NCBI RefSeq assembly: GCF_000422845.1
Contig: NZ_KE383933.1
Coordinates: 65,600-129,599, forward strand
DNA length: 64,000 bases
Direction of reading: 5' to 3'
Origin: Oceanobacter kriegii DSM 6294
GTDB taxonomy: Bacteria > Pseudomonadota > Gammaproteobacteria > Pseudomonadales > Oceanobacteraceae
The position numbers and the translations under genes were made by a program. The notes under the pieces are model-generated. The model was given only the letters and a program-made list of their open reading frames with translations, had not been told where the DNA came from and ran no database searches. Shown here piece after piece: positions 8,276 through 16,908 of the stretch (its first letter is position 1; each line of letters opens with the position of its first letter).

Positions 8276-9047
8276 TCATCATCATCATCATCACGATGAA
8301 GACGACAACGCGCCGCAAGCGCCGGGCACCATTGAAACCCTGCGCTACCTGGCCGTTCGCGATCACCTGGATCAGGCGATGGGCGAACAAATCGTCTTGC
8401 TCGACGACCCGGATACCGTCTGCAATCAGCTCAATGCCAAGGCCGACGAACTGGAAAGCCTGCCCGAAGCAGAGCGAGAAGCGTTGGCGCCCATTGCCAT
8501 TGCGCAGGTATTTGCCCAGGCTGGTATCGGCGAGGACCCACAGCGTGCCAACAGCAGTGATGGCCCCGTCGCGCCAAGCTCTGGTGCTGCCCATGTGCTG
8601 CCGCAGAATATTTCTCCCGAAGACGTACCCGCCACACTGGAAGCCTCTCAAGCCGGAGTCTACGGCTATGTGCCCGGCCCGGATTCCCGCTTTCACAGCA
8701 GCCGTTATCAGGTGGACTGGACCAATGCCCAGCAAGTCGAATGGGTGCGGCACCAGCGCTTGCTGTATCTGCAAACACTGGTATCTCGACAACAGTGGCT
8801 GGAACAGCAGGGATTTGATTCAGAGGCAACAGGGGCAGACGTTGAACATGGCTATCTCAATAGCGATCTAACGAGTGCTTCAGACAGCGAATCGAATAAC
8901 GAACATCCGAACTCTCTGAATCACTCGCTAAGCCATCCAATAACACCAAGAAGCGCCCTGTACCCCACAGCGGCGGACTATCAGCAGTTTTTGCTACGCC
9001 GGGATATCGAGCTGGACTTATTGACTGGCCTGGCTGAAGTTGTCTGA
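8265..9047 (+). CDS. Orphan protein of the vgrG-PAAR cassette with a natural His6 tract
   Basis: A 260-codon frame of unknown function. The likely start is TTG at 8265, inside the end of the PAAR gene, because an in-frame stop lies just upstream and the next ATG would remove about 38 residues. Residues 5-10 are six consecutive histidines followed by DEDD, a natural metal-binding-type tract. The rest is acidic, with a Trp-rich segment near residues 148-175 (YQVDWTNAQQVEWVRHQRLL) and a low-complexity Ser/Asn stretch near 200-225. No signal peptide, membrane segment or known DUF4123/DUF1795 adaptor motif was recognised. Its place directly after PAAR, with coupled translation, suggests an adaptor/chaperone or cargo effector for this spike; that is inference. 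Confidence 0.6.
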   Translation: MAADHHHHHHDEDDNAPQAPGTIETLRYLAVRDHLDQAMGEQIVLLDDPDTVCNQLNAKADELESLPEAEREALAPIAIAQVFAQAGIGEDPQRANSSDGPVAPSSGAAHVLPQNISPEDVPATLEASQAGVYGYVPGPDSRFHSSRYQVDWTNAQQVEWVRHQRLLYLQTLVSRQQWLEQQGFDSEATGADVEHGYLNSDLTSASDSESNNEHPNSLNHSLSHPITPRSALYPTAADYQQFLLRRDIELDLLTGLAEVV

Positions 9048-9091
9048 AGCCCTTGCGAGCAAGAAGCAGCCGTTTTGAAAAAGGACATCCA

Positions 9092-9541
9092 ATGATTCTG
9101 GCCAGACCATTCAATCGTTGCGGCACTGGAGTCGAGTTCGACCCCATGACCGGGTTTTGGCAGCCCGTTGAGCAATCCCAATCCGCAGCAGAAGCACAGC
9201 CAGACGTCAGCGGCTGTCTGTTTGCCTTACCCCATCAAGCCTGCGCGATTTACCGGCAAGACCAGCAACTGGTGTTGCAAATCAACCATCGTATCTGGCA
9301 TTTGAACAGCGACGACTGTGAGGTGAAGTACCTGCACTGCGTCAGCTCTGGCACCACCACTTTCACCATTGCAGACACCATCAGCAGCAAAGACATTACC
9401 TACACAGCCTGGTGGCAAAAGCTCGGGTTATCACGCCCGGGCCAACCAGAGGAAGACGAGCAACACGACTTCTTCGCCTACGTAGCGGAAGTAGCTAACA
9501 ACGCCGAGCTGCAACAGAGCTTACTGACCCATTGGAAATAA
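9092..9541 (+). CDS. Orphan protein, last gene of the vgrG-PAAR cassette
   Basis: A 149-residue acidic protein of unknown family. ATG at 9092 is chosen over an upstream TTG at 9053 because AAAGGACATCCA immediately precedes it. It opens MILARPFNRCGTGVEFDP and contains Trp- and Cys-containing strands around residues 50-105, with an acidic C-terminal segment (QPEEDEQHDFF). It follows the His-tract gene by about 45 bp on the same strand and ends the cassette, facing pppA convergently. It may be an immunity or accessory protein for the preceding orphan, but nothing in the sequence proves this. Confidence 0.6.
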   Translation: MILARPFNRCGTGVEFDPMTGFWQPVEQSQSAAEAQPDVSGCLFALPHQACAIYRQDQQLVLQINHRIWHLNSDDCEVKYLHCVSSGTTTFTIADTISSKDITYTAWWQKLGLSRPGQPEEDEQHDFFAYVAEVANNAELQQSLLTHWK

Positions 9542-9583
9542 AGGCACTTGGCGGCATGTCATTCTACTGCTGCCTAACGGGCG

Positions 9584-10255
9584 CTACACATCCACAATAA
9601 TGCTGCTGAAGTTATCCGGCGCCCCCCGCCGCAAGGCATCGTAGACCAGTCGGTTGTTGATCTGGTCGATGTCTTCGTGCCATTGGCGCAGGGTGTTTTC
9701 CAGCTGCTGGTCGGTGATGACCTTGTTGATGCCATCCGTGCATAAGTAGAAACGGTCGCCCTCGTAGAGGTAGCCGTTAACGTAGTCAATAAAGGGCTCA
9801 GGGTCGATGCCAATGCCGTGCAGCAGGCCGCCCTCGTCAGCGTGGTCGCGGCTGAGCATTTGCAGGCGGTCGTCGCGCAGCAGGTAGCAGCGGCTGTCGC
9901 CGGTCCAGAAGCAGTGAAAGTGCTCCCCCTCCAACACCAGCGCCACAAAAGTGGTGCCGACAATGCCGTCTTCGCTTTGCCATTTCGAGAAGTCGTACAC
10001 TTCGCGGTTGGCGCTTTCTACGGCGCTGGCCAGGTGCTCGACCAAACTGGCACCGCTGTGAGTTCGTGCCGCCTGCTGCAAGTGAGTAACCACACACTGG
10101 CTGGCGTAGTCACCTGCTTCATGGCCGCCCATGCCGTCGGCTACCACCCATAAGCCGGATTCCGGGGCCACCAGAATGCTGTCTTCGTTGCGCGCCCGTA
10201 CCAGGCCTTCATGGGTCACACCCGTGGACGCAATACCACCTTCGATCATCAACAC
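9584..10255 (-). CDS. pppA: PP2C-family Ser/Thr phosphatase (PppA)
   Basis: A 223-residue PP2C phosphatase with the family motifs in order: RARNED near the N-terminus, VVADGMGGHEAGD, GTTFVALV, WTGDSRCYLLR, LCTDGI and DNFSSIIVDV. The metal-binding aspartates of DGMGG, CTDG and DNF are present, so it should be active. In T6SS loci PppA dephosphorylates the substrates of the PpkA kinase and switches secretion off. It is the last gene of the tssL-tssM-tagF-pppA unit, starting 2 bp after tagF. The start is GTG at 10255, five bases after AAAGG; an ATG at 10249 is the alternative. Confidence 0.95.
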   Translation of the reverse strand: MLMIEGGIASTGVTHEGLVRARNEDSILVAPESGLWVVADGMGGHEAGDYASQCVVTHLQQAARTHSGASLVEHLASAVESANREVYDFSKWQSEDGIVGTTFVALVLEGEHFHCFWTGDSRCYLLRDDRLQMLSRDHADEGGLLHGIGIDPEPFIDYVNGYLYEGDRFYLCTDGINKVITDQQLENTLRQWHEDIDQINNRLVYDALRRGAPDNFSSIIVDV

Positions 10256-10257
10256 GC

Positions 10258-10986
10258 TTACCTTTCACCGTCCATGGGAAGGTTCATTGGCCATCCCCAA
10301 TGTTGCCAGCGGCCATCCAACAGTGCCGCAAACTGCCCGGCGTCCGGCATTTGCGCCGATACCGCCAGACAGGGTTCGATATGTTCCGAGCCTGCAGTCC
10401 ACCACAGGCCAAACGGGCCGAACGCGCGTTCGGTCAGTCCCTGCATCAGGGTGTGCATCAAGCCAGAATGGCTATGGCCGCCCAGATTGCTCACCAGACC
10501 GGCACGAGCCGATGAGTGACCGGCGTCCATCTGGTATTTATCCAGCAGCGCAAATCGCGGTTCCGGGATGCCTTCTACCTGGCCGATCCAGTGGTTGTAG
10601 CTCATGTCTTCGTCGAGCACGTTCAGCAATACCGATTCAGCACCATGAAACCATTGCTCGCCGTTCAAGTAGGCCGACCACGGATCGTGGTCAGCGGCGT
10701 GCATCATGGTTACCGGAAAATACCGCCCCACTTCATCAACGCTGGGCATCAGTAATCCCACTACGCCATGAGGGCTGATCAAGCCCGGCGACAAGGCAAA
10801 GTGCCAGATCGGGCTGGTGAGGTAATACTCGATCCATTGATCGCCCAACTGTTCCTTGCTAACGCTGATGCTGGCCTGCAGCCACTGGTGCCACAGCTCG
10901 GTCAGTTCCTTGTCGAGGAAGTGGTTGATGAACTCGGCCTGCTGGGGAACCTTCCCGAACAGGCCACAGTTGGCCGAAAAACTCAC
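10258..10986 (-). CDS. tagF: TagF, T6SS-associated post-translational repressor
   Basis: A 242-residue protein with the N-terminal TagF pattern (GLFGKVPQQAEFI, then ISPHGVVGLLMPSVDEVGRYFP). TagF-type proteins restrain T6SS assembly, and in some species TagF is fused to PppA; here the two are adjacent separate genes. Its ATG overlaps the tssM stop by 4 bp, so expression is tied to the membrane-complex genes. No membrane segment is evident. Confidence 0.92.
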   Translation of the reverse strand: MSFSANCGLFGKVPQQAEFINHFLDKELTELWHQWLQASISVSKEQLGDQWIEYYLTSPIWHFALSPGLISPHGVVGLLMPSVDEVGRYFPVTMMHAADHDPWSAYLNGEQWFHGAESVLLNVLDEDMSYNHWIGQVEGIPEPRFALLDKYQMDAGHSSARAGLVSNLGGHSHSGLMHTLMQGLTERAFGPFGLWWTAGSEHIEPCLAVSAQMPDAGQFAALLDGRWQHWGWPMNLPMDGER

Positions 10987-13900
10987 AGGCGCTCCGGCAG
11001 TTCGAAGTTGCGCACGTCGTTCTGGTCGAACGGGTTATAGACGCTGCCCGGCAACACCAGGAAGCTGCTATCGATACCGGAGACTTCAAACGACAGCATC
11101 CAGTCGTCCTTGCCCTTGCGCTTCTTCAGTTTGCCTTCGCGGTCAATCAGCCGGAACCAGCCCCACTCGCCATCGGCACGGGTGCTGATTGGCGTGCCTT
11201 TGCTAACCAGTGTGTACGTCAGTCGGCTTTGTGGCTCGCCGCCCGGCCAGGTCATTTCCGTTGAGCGGATCGGGCCGTGGCCGTAATCCATCGACTCGCC
11301 ATCCATCACCAGCGTGACCTTGTTGACGCTGCTGTTCAGTTCGTCCGGTCGAATGGTCATCGGCACCTGCAAGGCATCACCGCCGTTAAACCACGACTGC
11401 TGAATCCGATGGGCACGTTCAAACATGCGCAGGCTGGATACGCTCAGGCCAATGTTTTTCTTCCAGCGCCACGGAGTGCGGGTGGTATCAACAAACGGCG
11501 CAATGTATTCGCCGAAGTAGCTGTCCAGCGTGCCGCCCGGGCCAAAGAAGGTAGCGAAGTCGGCCAGTCGAATGTCCTGATCGCTGTTTGGATTGATCGG
11601 GTAGCGGCCTTCCAGAGCAACTTTGTAGAAGCCGACAACGTCGGATTTCCAGGCGTTGTTCAGGTGGCCTTTGGCAGCAACCACCGTCACTTGCGAAGTG
11701 TTCTGGGCAACAGATTCAAACCAGCCCTGAACAACCTGTGGCGATTCCGCCATGGCTTTTTTGACGGCATTGAGCGCCTGGCCACCGGACTGGGAGTTCA
11801 GGCCCGCTTCAAAGGCAGTGGCTTTAACGTCATCGGAATACGACAGCGACTGGAAGTAGTCATACAAACCATTGAACGACTCTTGCAGTTGGTCCAGCTG
11901 GCGGCCCTTGCCTTCCGAGGTGTAATCGTTGATTTCGTAGAAGTGATCGCTAACTTCCTGCCCCGGCAGCTCAGCGCCATCGGCCAGATCAGACGGCACC
12001 AGACGCTTCAGGCGGTTCAGCTGGTTCGGTCCAAATTCTTGCGAGGCTTCTTTAAGCGACTCTTTCTGCTCTTCAGAAATGCCCGGCAAGGTGCTCAGTG
12101 CGGTGTGTTTGCGAACCGCATCCAGCACTTTCACCAGCGGCTGATCGGCACCGGCCAGCATACGCACCACGGCCTGACCACCATCGACGGTACTGAACGA
12201 GCGAATGCGCAAATCGCCCAGGTAGTCGTCCCAACGCTGGTTGTATTCGGCGTAGTAGTACTCGGCAACGCGCTTGCTGATGGCGTCGATGTCGTCATCG
12301 CTCAGCTCGGCGTGCATGTCATCACCGTAAATCCACTGCTCATCGGCCAATCGTTGGGCCATGCGCTGACGCTGTACGTTGAAGTTGGTGTGGAAGCCGT
12401 TGTAGGTGAAGAACTCCGGAATACCTTCTGGCAGGGCTTTGCCACTGCGGCGGTAGAACAGGATCTCGGCTTTTTTGCCCAGCACCGATTCGACGTCAAA
12501 ACCTTCCTTGCCGGTTGCCAGCGCATCCAGTTTCAGGCGACGGTACAAGCGCTGATCCAACGGCGTGCGGGCCAGAATGTCGCGGGCGTCTTCCACCACT
12601 TCTTCGTTCATGGAACGAGGGTAACGTGCGTTAGCCAAGGCTTGCTGCAAGTGCATCGCCAGGTTGTCACGCAAGCCCTGATTGAACTCACCCGGAATGG
12701 TGCGTGCCCACAGCAGGCTGGCCCACACTTCAAAGCCTTCGGTGTCCATATGCTCCGGGCTGAACAACATCAGGTAGTACTTGAGCGACTCGTACAGCAG
12801 CTCGTCATCGTCTTCGGCGTTGCGAATCTGCTCGGACATCATCCGAGCCACGTCACGCATGAAGTACACACTCAGGGCATCCAGATAGGTAGCGCGCAGC
12901 TGCACGCCAACCTTGTCGCCCTGGTACAGACCAAAGCCTTCCGCCAGTGCGGGTGATGCATCGGCATCGCTGTAGCCCGTTGGTGCATCACGCAGGGTGT
13001 CCATGGAACGCGACAGCGTCAGCCAATCGGAAGTGGTGTCCAGCGAGCCGCCGGATTCCTTCTCGAACGCCATAACGGTCTCGTCGACCTTGGCCAGGTA
13101 CTGCTCGTTCAAATCCATGCTGTTGTTCCACGCATACAGCATGCCGGCAAAGCCAGACAGTCCCAGCATCATGGCACCACGATACAACCATTGATTTCGT
13201 TGCCGCACACGGGCATTGAGCGATGCCAAATCAGCCTCCGCAAAGATCACATTTTTAAGCAGGTTTTGAACAAAGTAAGAGCGTGATTCACGTGCCGGAC
13301 GCTCGGCCGGTGCAGTGCAGTATTCCGCCGGCAATACCCCGCCCGCCCAGCGCGACGGCATGGCGGCCTGAGTGCCACTGACGAAATACACCCCACGTAA
13401 AATAAATGGCTCTTCAAACTGGTTGGGGCTGAAGATGTTGCCAAGGAAACCGGCAATCGAGGCCTGCAAGACGTGCATCTGGCGCGGGAATTCAAAAATC
13501 AGATTACGTTTGCCGGGCGACGATTCGTCGTGCAGTCGGTTGCGCACCTGACCATTCATGCGCTGCACCAGATCGTCGTAATGGGACGGGAACTGCTCCA
13601 GAATCTGTCGTGCCTTATTGGCACCCAGCTCTTCAAAGGTAATGCCCCACGGCTGCTTGCGGTCTTCATCACTCATGCTGGTGAAGAAGCTGTTGAAGCC
13701 GGTAATGCGGTCCATTTTGGTGAACATCACGTACACCGGCAGCTCCATATCCAGGTGCGCGTTCAGCTCCTGAATACGCTGCTTGATGGCGGTGGTTTGC
13801 AAGCTCAGCTGAGTGTCGGTTTTGGTGATCAGGTCTTCAATGCTGACCGCCACCATGATGCCGCTGAGCGGCCGTTTCGGACGTGCTTTTTTCAAGCGGG

Positions 13901-14531
13901 TAAGAAACGACAGCCAGGCGTGGGATTCCACTTTCTTGGGGTTGTCCTGGGTGGTGTAACGACCGGCGGTATCAATAAAAATGGCCTGATCGGTAAACCA
14001 CCAGTCGCAGTAGAGCGTGCCGCCCGCGCCCTGAATGGGCTCTTCGCCCATCTGGCTTTTGAGCGGGAAATCCAGCCCGGAATTTTTCAGTGCGGTGGTT
14101 TTACCGGAACCCGGCGCGCCGATGATCATGTACCAGGGCAACGAGTAGAGCTTGTCCTTACCAAGCGAGAAGCCGGATTTACGCCCCTGCATCAGGCCGA
14201 TGGCTTCTTTCAGACGGCCGCCTAACACCTGCTCTTCATGGCTGCTTTCCGCCGATGGCGTTTCGCCGTTACGATTTTGTACCGGCTCATCAATGGCTTC
14301 TTCCAATGCTTCGCTGGACTTGCGGGCCGAATGGTTACTGCGCAGGTTGTTCAGCCCCCACAACACCAGCACCACAAAAATCACGCCCAGACGCACCACG
14401 TCGGACTCCAGCGGCTTGTAGTCGGCAATGGCGATCACCGGACCGATGAACCACACCACCGCCGCCAGCAGAATGATGCCGATCAGGGCCAGAAACCATC
14501 CCTGGGTAATAAACTGAATCATTTTCTTCAT
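10983..14531 (-). CDS. tssM: TssM (IcmF-like) inner-membrane ATPase of the T6SS membrane complex
   Basis: An 1182-residue IcmF-family protein. Two N-terminal membrane helices (about residues 8-30 and 43-60) are followed by a cytoplasmic P-loop domain with Walker A GAPGSGKTT near residues 136-144. A third membrane helix lies near residue 450 (WLYRGAMMLGLSGFAGMLYAW), then a large periplasmic region with the IcmF-related and C-terminal TssJ-binding domains. With TssL and TssJ it forms the envelope-spanning complex. The start overlaps tssL (ATGA) and the end overlaps tagF. Length and layout are standard. Confidence 0.97.
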   Translation of the reverse strand: MKKMIQFITQGWFLALIGIILLAAVVWFIGPVIAIADYKPLESDVVRLGVIFVVLVLWGLNNLRSNHSARKSSEALEEAIDEPVQNRNGETPSAESSHEEQVLGGRLKEAIGLMQGRKSGFSLGKDKLYSLPWYMIIGAPGSGKTTALKNSGLDFPLKSQMGEEPIQGAGGTLYCDWWFTDQAIFIDTAGRYTTQDNPKKVESHAWLSFLTRLKKARPKRPLSGIMVAVSIEDLITKTDTQLSLQTTAIKQRIQELNAHLDMELPVYVMFTKMDRITGFNSFFTSMSDEDRKQPWGITFEELGANKARQILEQFPSHYDDLVQRMNGQVRNRLHDESSPGKRNLIFEFPRQMHVLQASIAGFLGNIFSPNQFEEPFILRGVYFVSGTQAAMPSRWAGGVLPAEYCTAPAERPARESRSYFVQNLLKNVIFAEADLASLNARVRQRNQWLYRGAMMLGLSGFAGMLYAWNNSMDLNEQYLAKVDETVMAFEKESGGSLDTTSDWLTLSRSMDTLRDAPTGYSDADASPALAEGFGLYQGDKVGVQLRATYLDALSVYFMRDVARMMSEQIRNAEDDDELLYESLKYYLMLFSPEHMDTEGFEVWASLLWARTIPGEFNQGLRDNLAMHLQQALANARYPRSMNEEVVEDARDILARTPLDQRLYRRLKLDALATGKEGFDVESVLGKKAEILFYRRSGKALPEGIPEFFTYNGFHTNFNVQRQRMAQRLADEQWIYGDDMHAELSDDDIDAISKRVAEYYYAEYNQRWDDYLGDLRIRSFSTVDGGQAVVRMLAGADQPLVKVLDAVRKHTALSTLPGISEEQKESLKEASQEFGPNQLNRLKRLVPSDLADGAELPGQEVSDHFYEINDYTSEGKGRQLDQLQESFNGLYDYFQSLSYSDDVKATAFEAGLNSQSGGQALNAVKKAMAESPQVVQGWFESVAQNTSQVTVVAAKGHLNNAWKSDVVGFYKVALEGRYPINPNSDQDIRLADFATFFGPGGTLDSYFGEYIAPFVDTTRTPWRWKKNIGLSVSSLRMFERAHRIQQSWFNGGDALQVPMTIRPDELNSSVNKVTLVMDGESMDYGHGPIRSTEMTWPGGEPQSRLTYTLVSKGTPISTRADGEWGWFRLIDREGKLKKRKGKDDWMLSFEVSGIDSSFLVLPGSVYNPFDQNDVRNFELPERL

Positions 14532-16012
14532 GACTGGTTACTCTCCGCCGCTACTGCAACCGCGACATCGGTTGCAGCCGGGCTTTCCTTGGCTTGCGGA
14601 TAAAGGCTGGACGCCTGATCTTCTGAGCTGGCACGGGCACCGCTGTGGTACACATCAATCACCACCCGACGGTTTTGCGCACGGCCTTCGGCGCTGTCGT
14701 TACTGGCTACCGGCTCACGGTCGCCACGACCTTCCGGCAACAAGCGGCCGGTCAGATCGCCCGAATGCCCCAAATAGCGAGCCACGGCCGACGCGCGCGC
14801 CAGCGACAAATGCCAGTTGGATGGGTAACGGGTGGTACGAATCGCCTGGTTGTCGGTATGGCCGGTGACAACGATGCGGCCAGTGGTGGTTTCCAGCGCC
14901 TTGGCAATCTTGTCGAGAACCGGATTGAACATGCTGTTGAGCTCATCCGTACCCGAACCGAACAGCTCACCGCCTTGCAAGGTCAGCGAGGTGTGGGTCA
15001 TGTAATGGTCAATTTTGATCAGACCACGTTCCACTTCCGGCGCCAGCAAGGTCATCAGGCGAATGGCTTCCGGGTGCGGCTCGTTGGTTTGTGCCATGGT
15101 GACGTTTTCATGGGGCACCAATGCGGCTACACGGCTGGCGGTGGCGTCGGACTGCTTGTTGAGATCCATCAGCAGCCAGCTGTAAATACCAAAGCCGCCC
15201 AGCAGCAACACCGCCCACAGCATCCATACCGGCAGGAAGGTGAAAATCTTGCCCTTCAGGCCAGCCGCCGGTTTGATCGATGGCGACAGCTCTTTCGGCG
15301 TGTCGTCATCACGGCTACGAATCAGCAGCTCGTACATCTGGCTGCGAATCTGTTCAATCTTGAACGGGCCTTGCGGGTGTACCCGGTACTTGCCCATGAA
15401 CCCCAACGACAGCACCAGATACATAAGCTCAATCAGCTCCATGTGCTGACCCGGGGCAATCATCACCTGGTCCAGCAGGCTGAAGATTTTCTCGCCGCCG
15501 TAGGTTTCGTTGTGAATGGTGCTCAGCACGCTTTTTTGCGACCAGCTGCTGTGTTCACCCCAGCTGGTGTTCAGTGCCGTTTCGTCCAGCAGTGAACACA
15601 AAATGTAAGACGCCTGGTGGCGGGTGTCCGGGTCGATGGCAGCCGCCGACAAACGGTGTTCAAACTGCTTCACCAGTGACACCACCTCACGCTGCAACGA
15701 AGCAACGTCAACCTGACCGTTCAGCTGCCGCAACTGTGGCACCAACGCCAACAGCGGATCGGCGGCGGCCAGCAATTTGGCATTAGGCACATCCAGCGAG
15801 CCGGCTTCGGGGTCGAGGCTGATGTTTGGATCGAGGGGTTTTTCGCGCCCGCGAATCACCGTACGGTCGTCTTCCAGCGGCATGGCTGCCGCCGAGCGTC
15901 CCGGTTTGGGTCTGGGCTTGATGATGGTTTGATCCGGATTTACAGGGGCCGAAGGCCTGCCTCCCGGACGAGGCTTGATAATAGTCTTGTCGCTATCCAT
16001 ACCGATTTCCAT
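14528..16012 (-). CDS. tssL: TssL (DotU-like) with C-terminal OmpA/peptidoglycan-binding domain
   Basis: A 494-residue extended TssL. The N-terminal tail is proline/arginine-rich and carries three similar motifs, DKTIIKPRPGG, DQTIIKPRPKPG and DDRTVIRG, with threonines at about positions 10, 29 and 51. The DotU domain follows (about 85-240), then one membrane helix near 260-280 and a periplasmic OmpA-like domain with VTGHTDNQ and LSLARASAVARYL that anchors the complex to peptidoglycan. In Agrobacterium, PpkA phosphorylates TssL on an N-terminal Thr that the FHA protein then binds; kinase and FHA genes are both present here. The start is uncertain: ATG at 16012 is used, ATG at 16000 is also possible, and the longer frame to 16051 lacks an ATG. 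Confidence 0.95.
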   Translation of the reverse strand: MEIGMDSDKTIIKPRPGGRPSAPVNPDQTIIKPRPKPGRSAAAMPLEDDRTVIRGREKPLDPNISLDPEAGSLDVPNAKLLAAADPLLALVPQLRQLNGQVDVASLQREVVSLVKQFEHRLSAAAIDPDTRHQASYILCSLLDETALNTSWGEHSSWSQKSVLSTIHNETYGGEKIFSLLDQVMIAPGQHMELIELMYLVLSLGFMGKYRVHPQGPFKIEQIRSQMYELLIRSRDDDTPKELSPSIKPAAGLKGKIFTFLPVWMLWAVLLLGGFGIYSWLLMDLNKQSDATASRVAALVPHENVTMAQTNEPHPEAIRLMTLLAPEVERGLIKIDHYMTHTSLTLQGGELFGSGTDELNSMFNPVLDKIAKALETTTGRIVVTGHTDNQAIRTTRYPSNWHLSLARASAVARYLGHSGDLTGRLLPEGRGDREPVASNDSAEGRAQNRRVVIDVYHSGARASSEDQASSLYPQAKESPAATDVAVAVAAESNQS

Positions 16013-16213
16013 ACTGCCAGCGCGCGATATTACGAAATAAATACCCGGCAAGACGCTGCCATATATCCCTGAGTGATATTAAATTCAATATTGCCTGAAG
16101 CGGAACTGGCGCACAAAAAATAAATCAAACCAACGTTAATTTATTGAATCCGATCACACTATTTATGTGAATAAATTCCGGCCAATACAAGATAAACACA
16201 ATGCGTAAAACGC

Positions 16214-16242
16214 AAAATGCCCGCGCAAGGCGCAGGCATTTT
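16214..16242 (-). terminator. Rho-independent terminator after hcp
   Basis: AAAATGCC and GGCATTTT arms, extended by GCGC/GCGC with one mismatch, form a strong hairpin 30 bp beyond the hcp stop; on the minus strand it is followed by T-rich sequence. It would make hcp its own short, abundant transcript, separated from tssL. Confidence 0.75.
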
Positions 16243-16271
16243 TAACTGCATCAGAAGAGCTAAATTGAAAC

Positions 16272-16760
16272 TTAGCGCTTGCTGTTGGTCGCAGTGTCGT
16301 AACCAACGGCGATAGCGGCTTCGGCGTTGCCATCTTCGTCGTATGGAGTGTACTTAACTTCAACGTCAACGAAGCTCACAGTGATGTGCTCGGAAGGACG
16401 CTCGTTGGACTGGGAAGACGCGTGAACAGAGTAGTTGCTGATCAGAGCGTTCTTCAGGGTGTACTCCATGTATACGTCGGAGCCAGAGCCAGTACCGGTT
16501 TTGGTCAGGTGGATAACCACGTCTTTACCAGTACCGCAGCAGGATTCGATGAACACTTTAGGGGTAGCGCTGTCCATGCGACGGGTCAGAACCAGGTCGG
16601 TAATTACCGCATTGGAAGACTCACGGTCGCCTTGGGTAGAAGTAGAGGAGGTGATCTGACGAGCCACGCCCCACTGGATATCATCTACATCCATCCAGCC
16701 TTCGTGACCTGGATCGGAAGCTTCACCGGTAATACCATCGTAGTTAACAAAAATAGACAT
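16272..16760 (-). CDS. tssD: Hcp tube protein (TssD)
   Basis: A 162-residue Hcp-family protein that stacks as hexameric rings to make the inner tube. It has the expected beginning (MSIFVNYDGITGEASD...GWMDVDDIQWG), the DLVLTRRMDSATPKVF core and the beta-rich C-terminus (ITVSFVDVEVKYTPYD). Within the typical Hcp size range and without an extension, so a structural Hcp. The AGAGAGGA ribosome site precedes the ATG. It stands alone between the tssH stop (148 bp upstream) and its own terminator, matching the high level of Hcp usually needed. Confidence 0.97.
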   Translation of the reverse strand: MSIFVNYDGITGEASDPGHEGWMDVDDIQWGVARQITSSTSTQGDRESSNAVITDLVLTRRMDSATPKVFIESCCGTGKDVVIHLTKTGTGSGSDVYMEYTLKNALISNYSVHASSQSNERPSEHITVSFVDVEVKYTPYDEDGNAEAAIAVGYDTATNSKR

Positions 16761-16908
16761 AAGAAATCCTCTCTATCGTCCTTTATAAATGAGTGAGAAT
16801 TGCTGAAAGCGGGTGCATTCTATAACAACCAATTTGATTGAATTTGAGCAGTAGTCCCGCTTTTATAAATCCTGACAAAATTAATTTTATTCTCTGAAAG
16901 AGCGTTAA

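Noticed and set aside
8296-8871. 191-codon frame with an ATG start overlapping the His-tract gene
   Set aside because: Shifted-frame translation with Arg/Cys/Pro-rich composition; the other frame continues the cassette and shows normal codon use.
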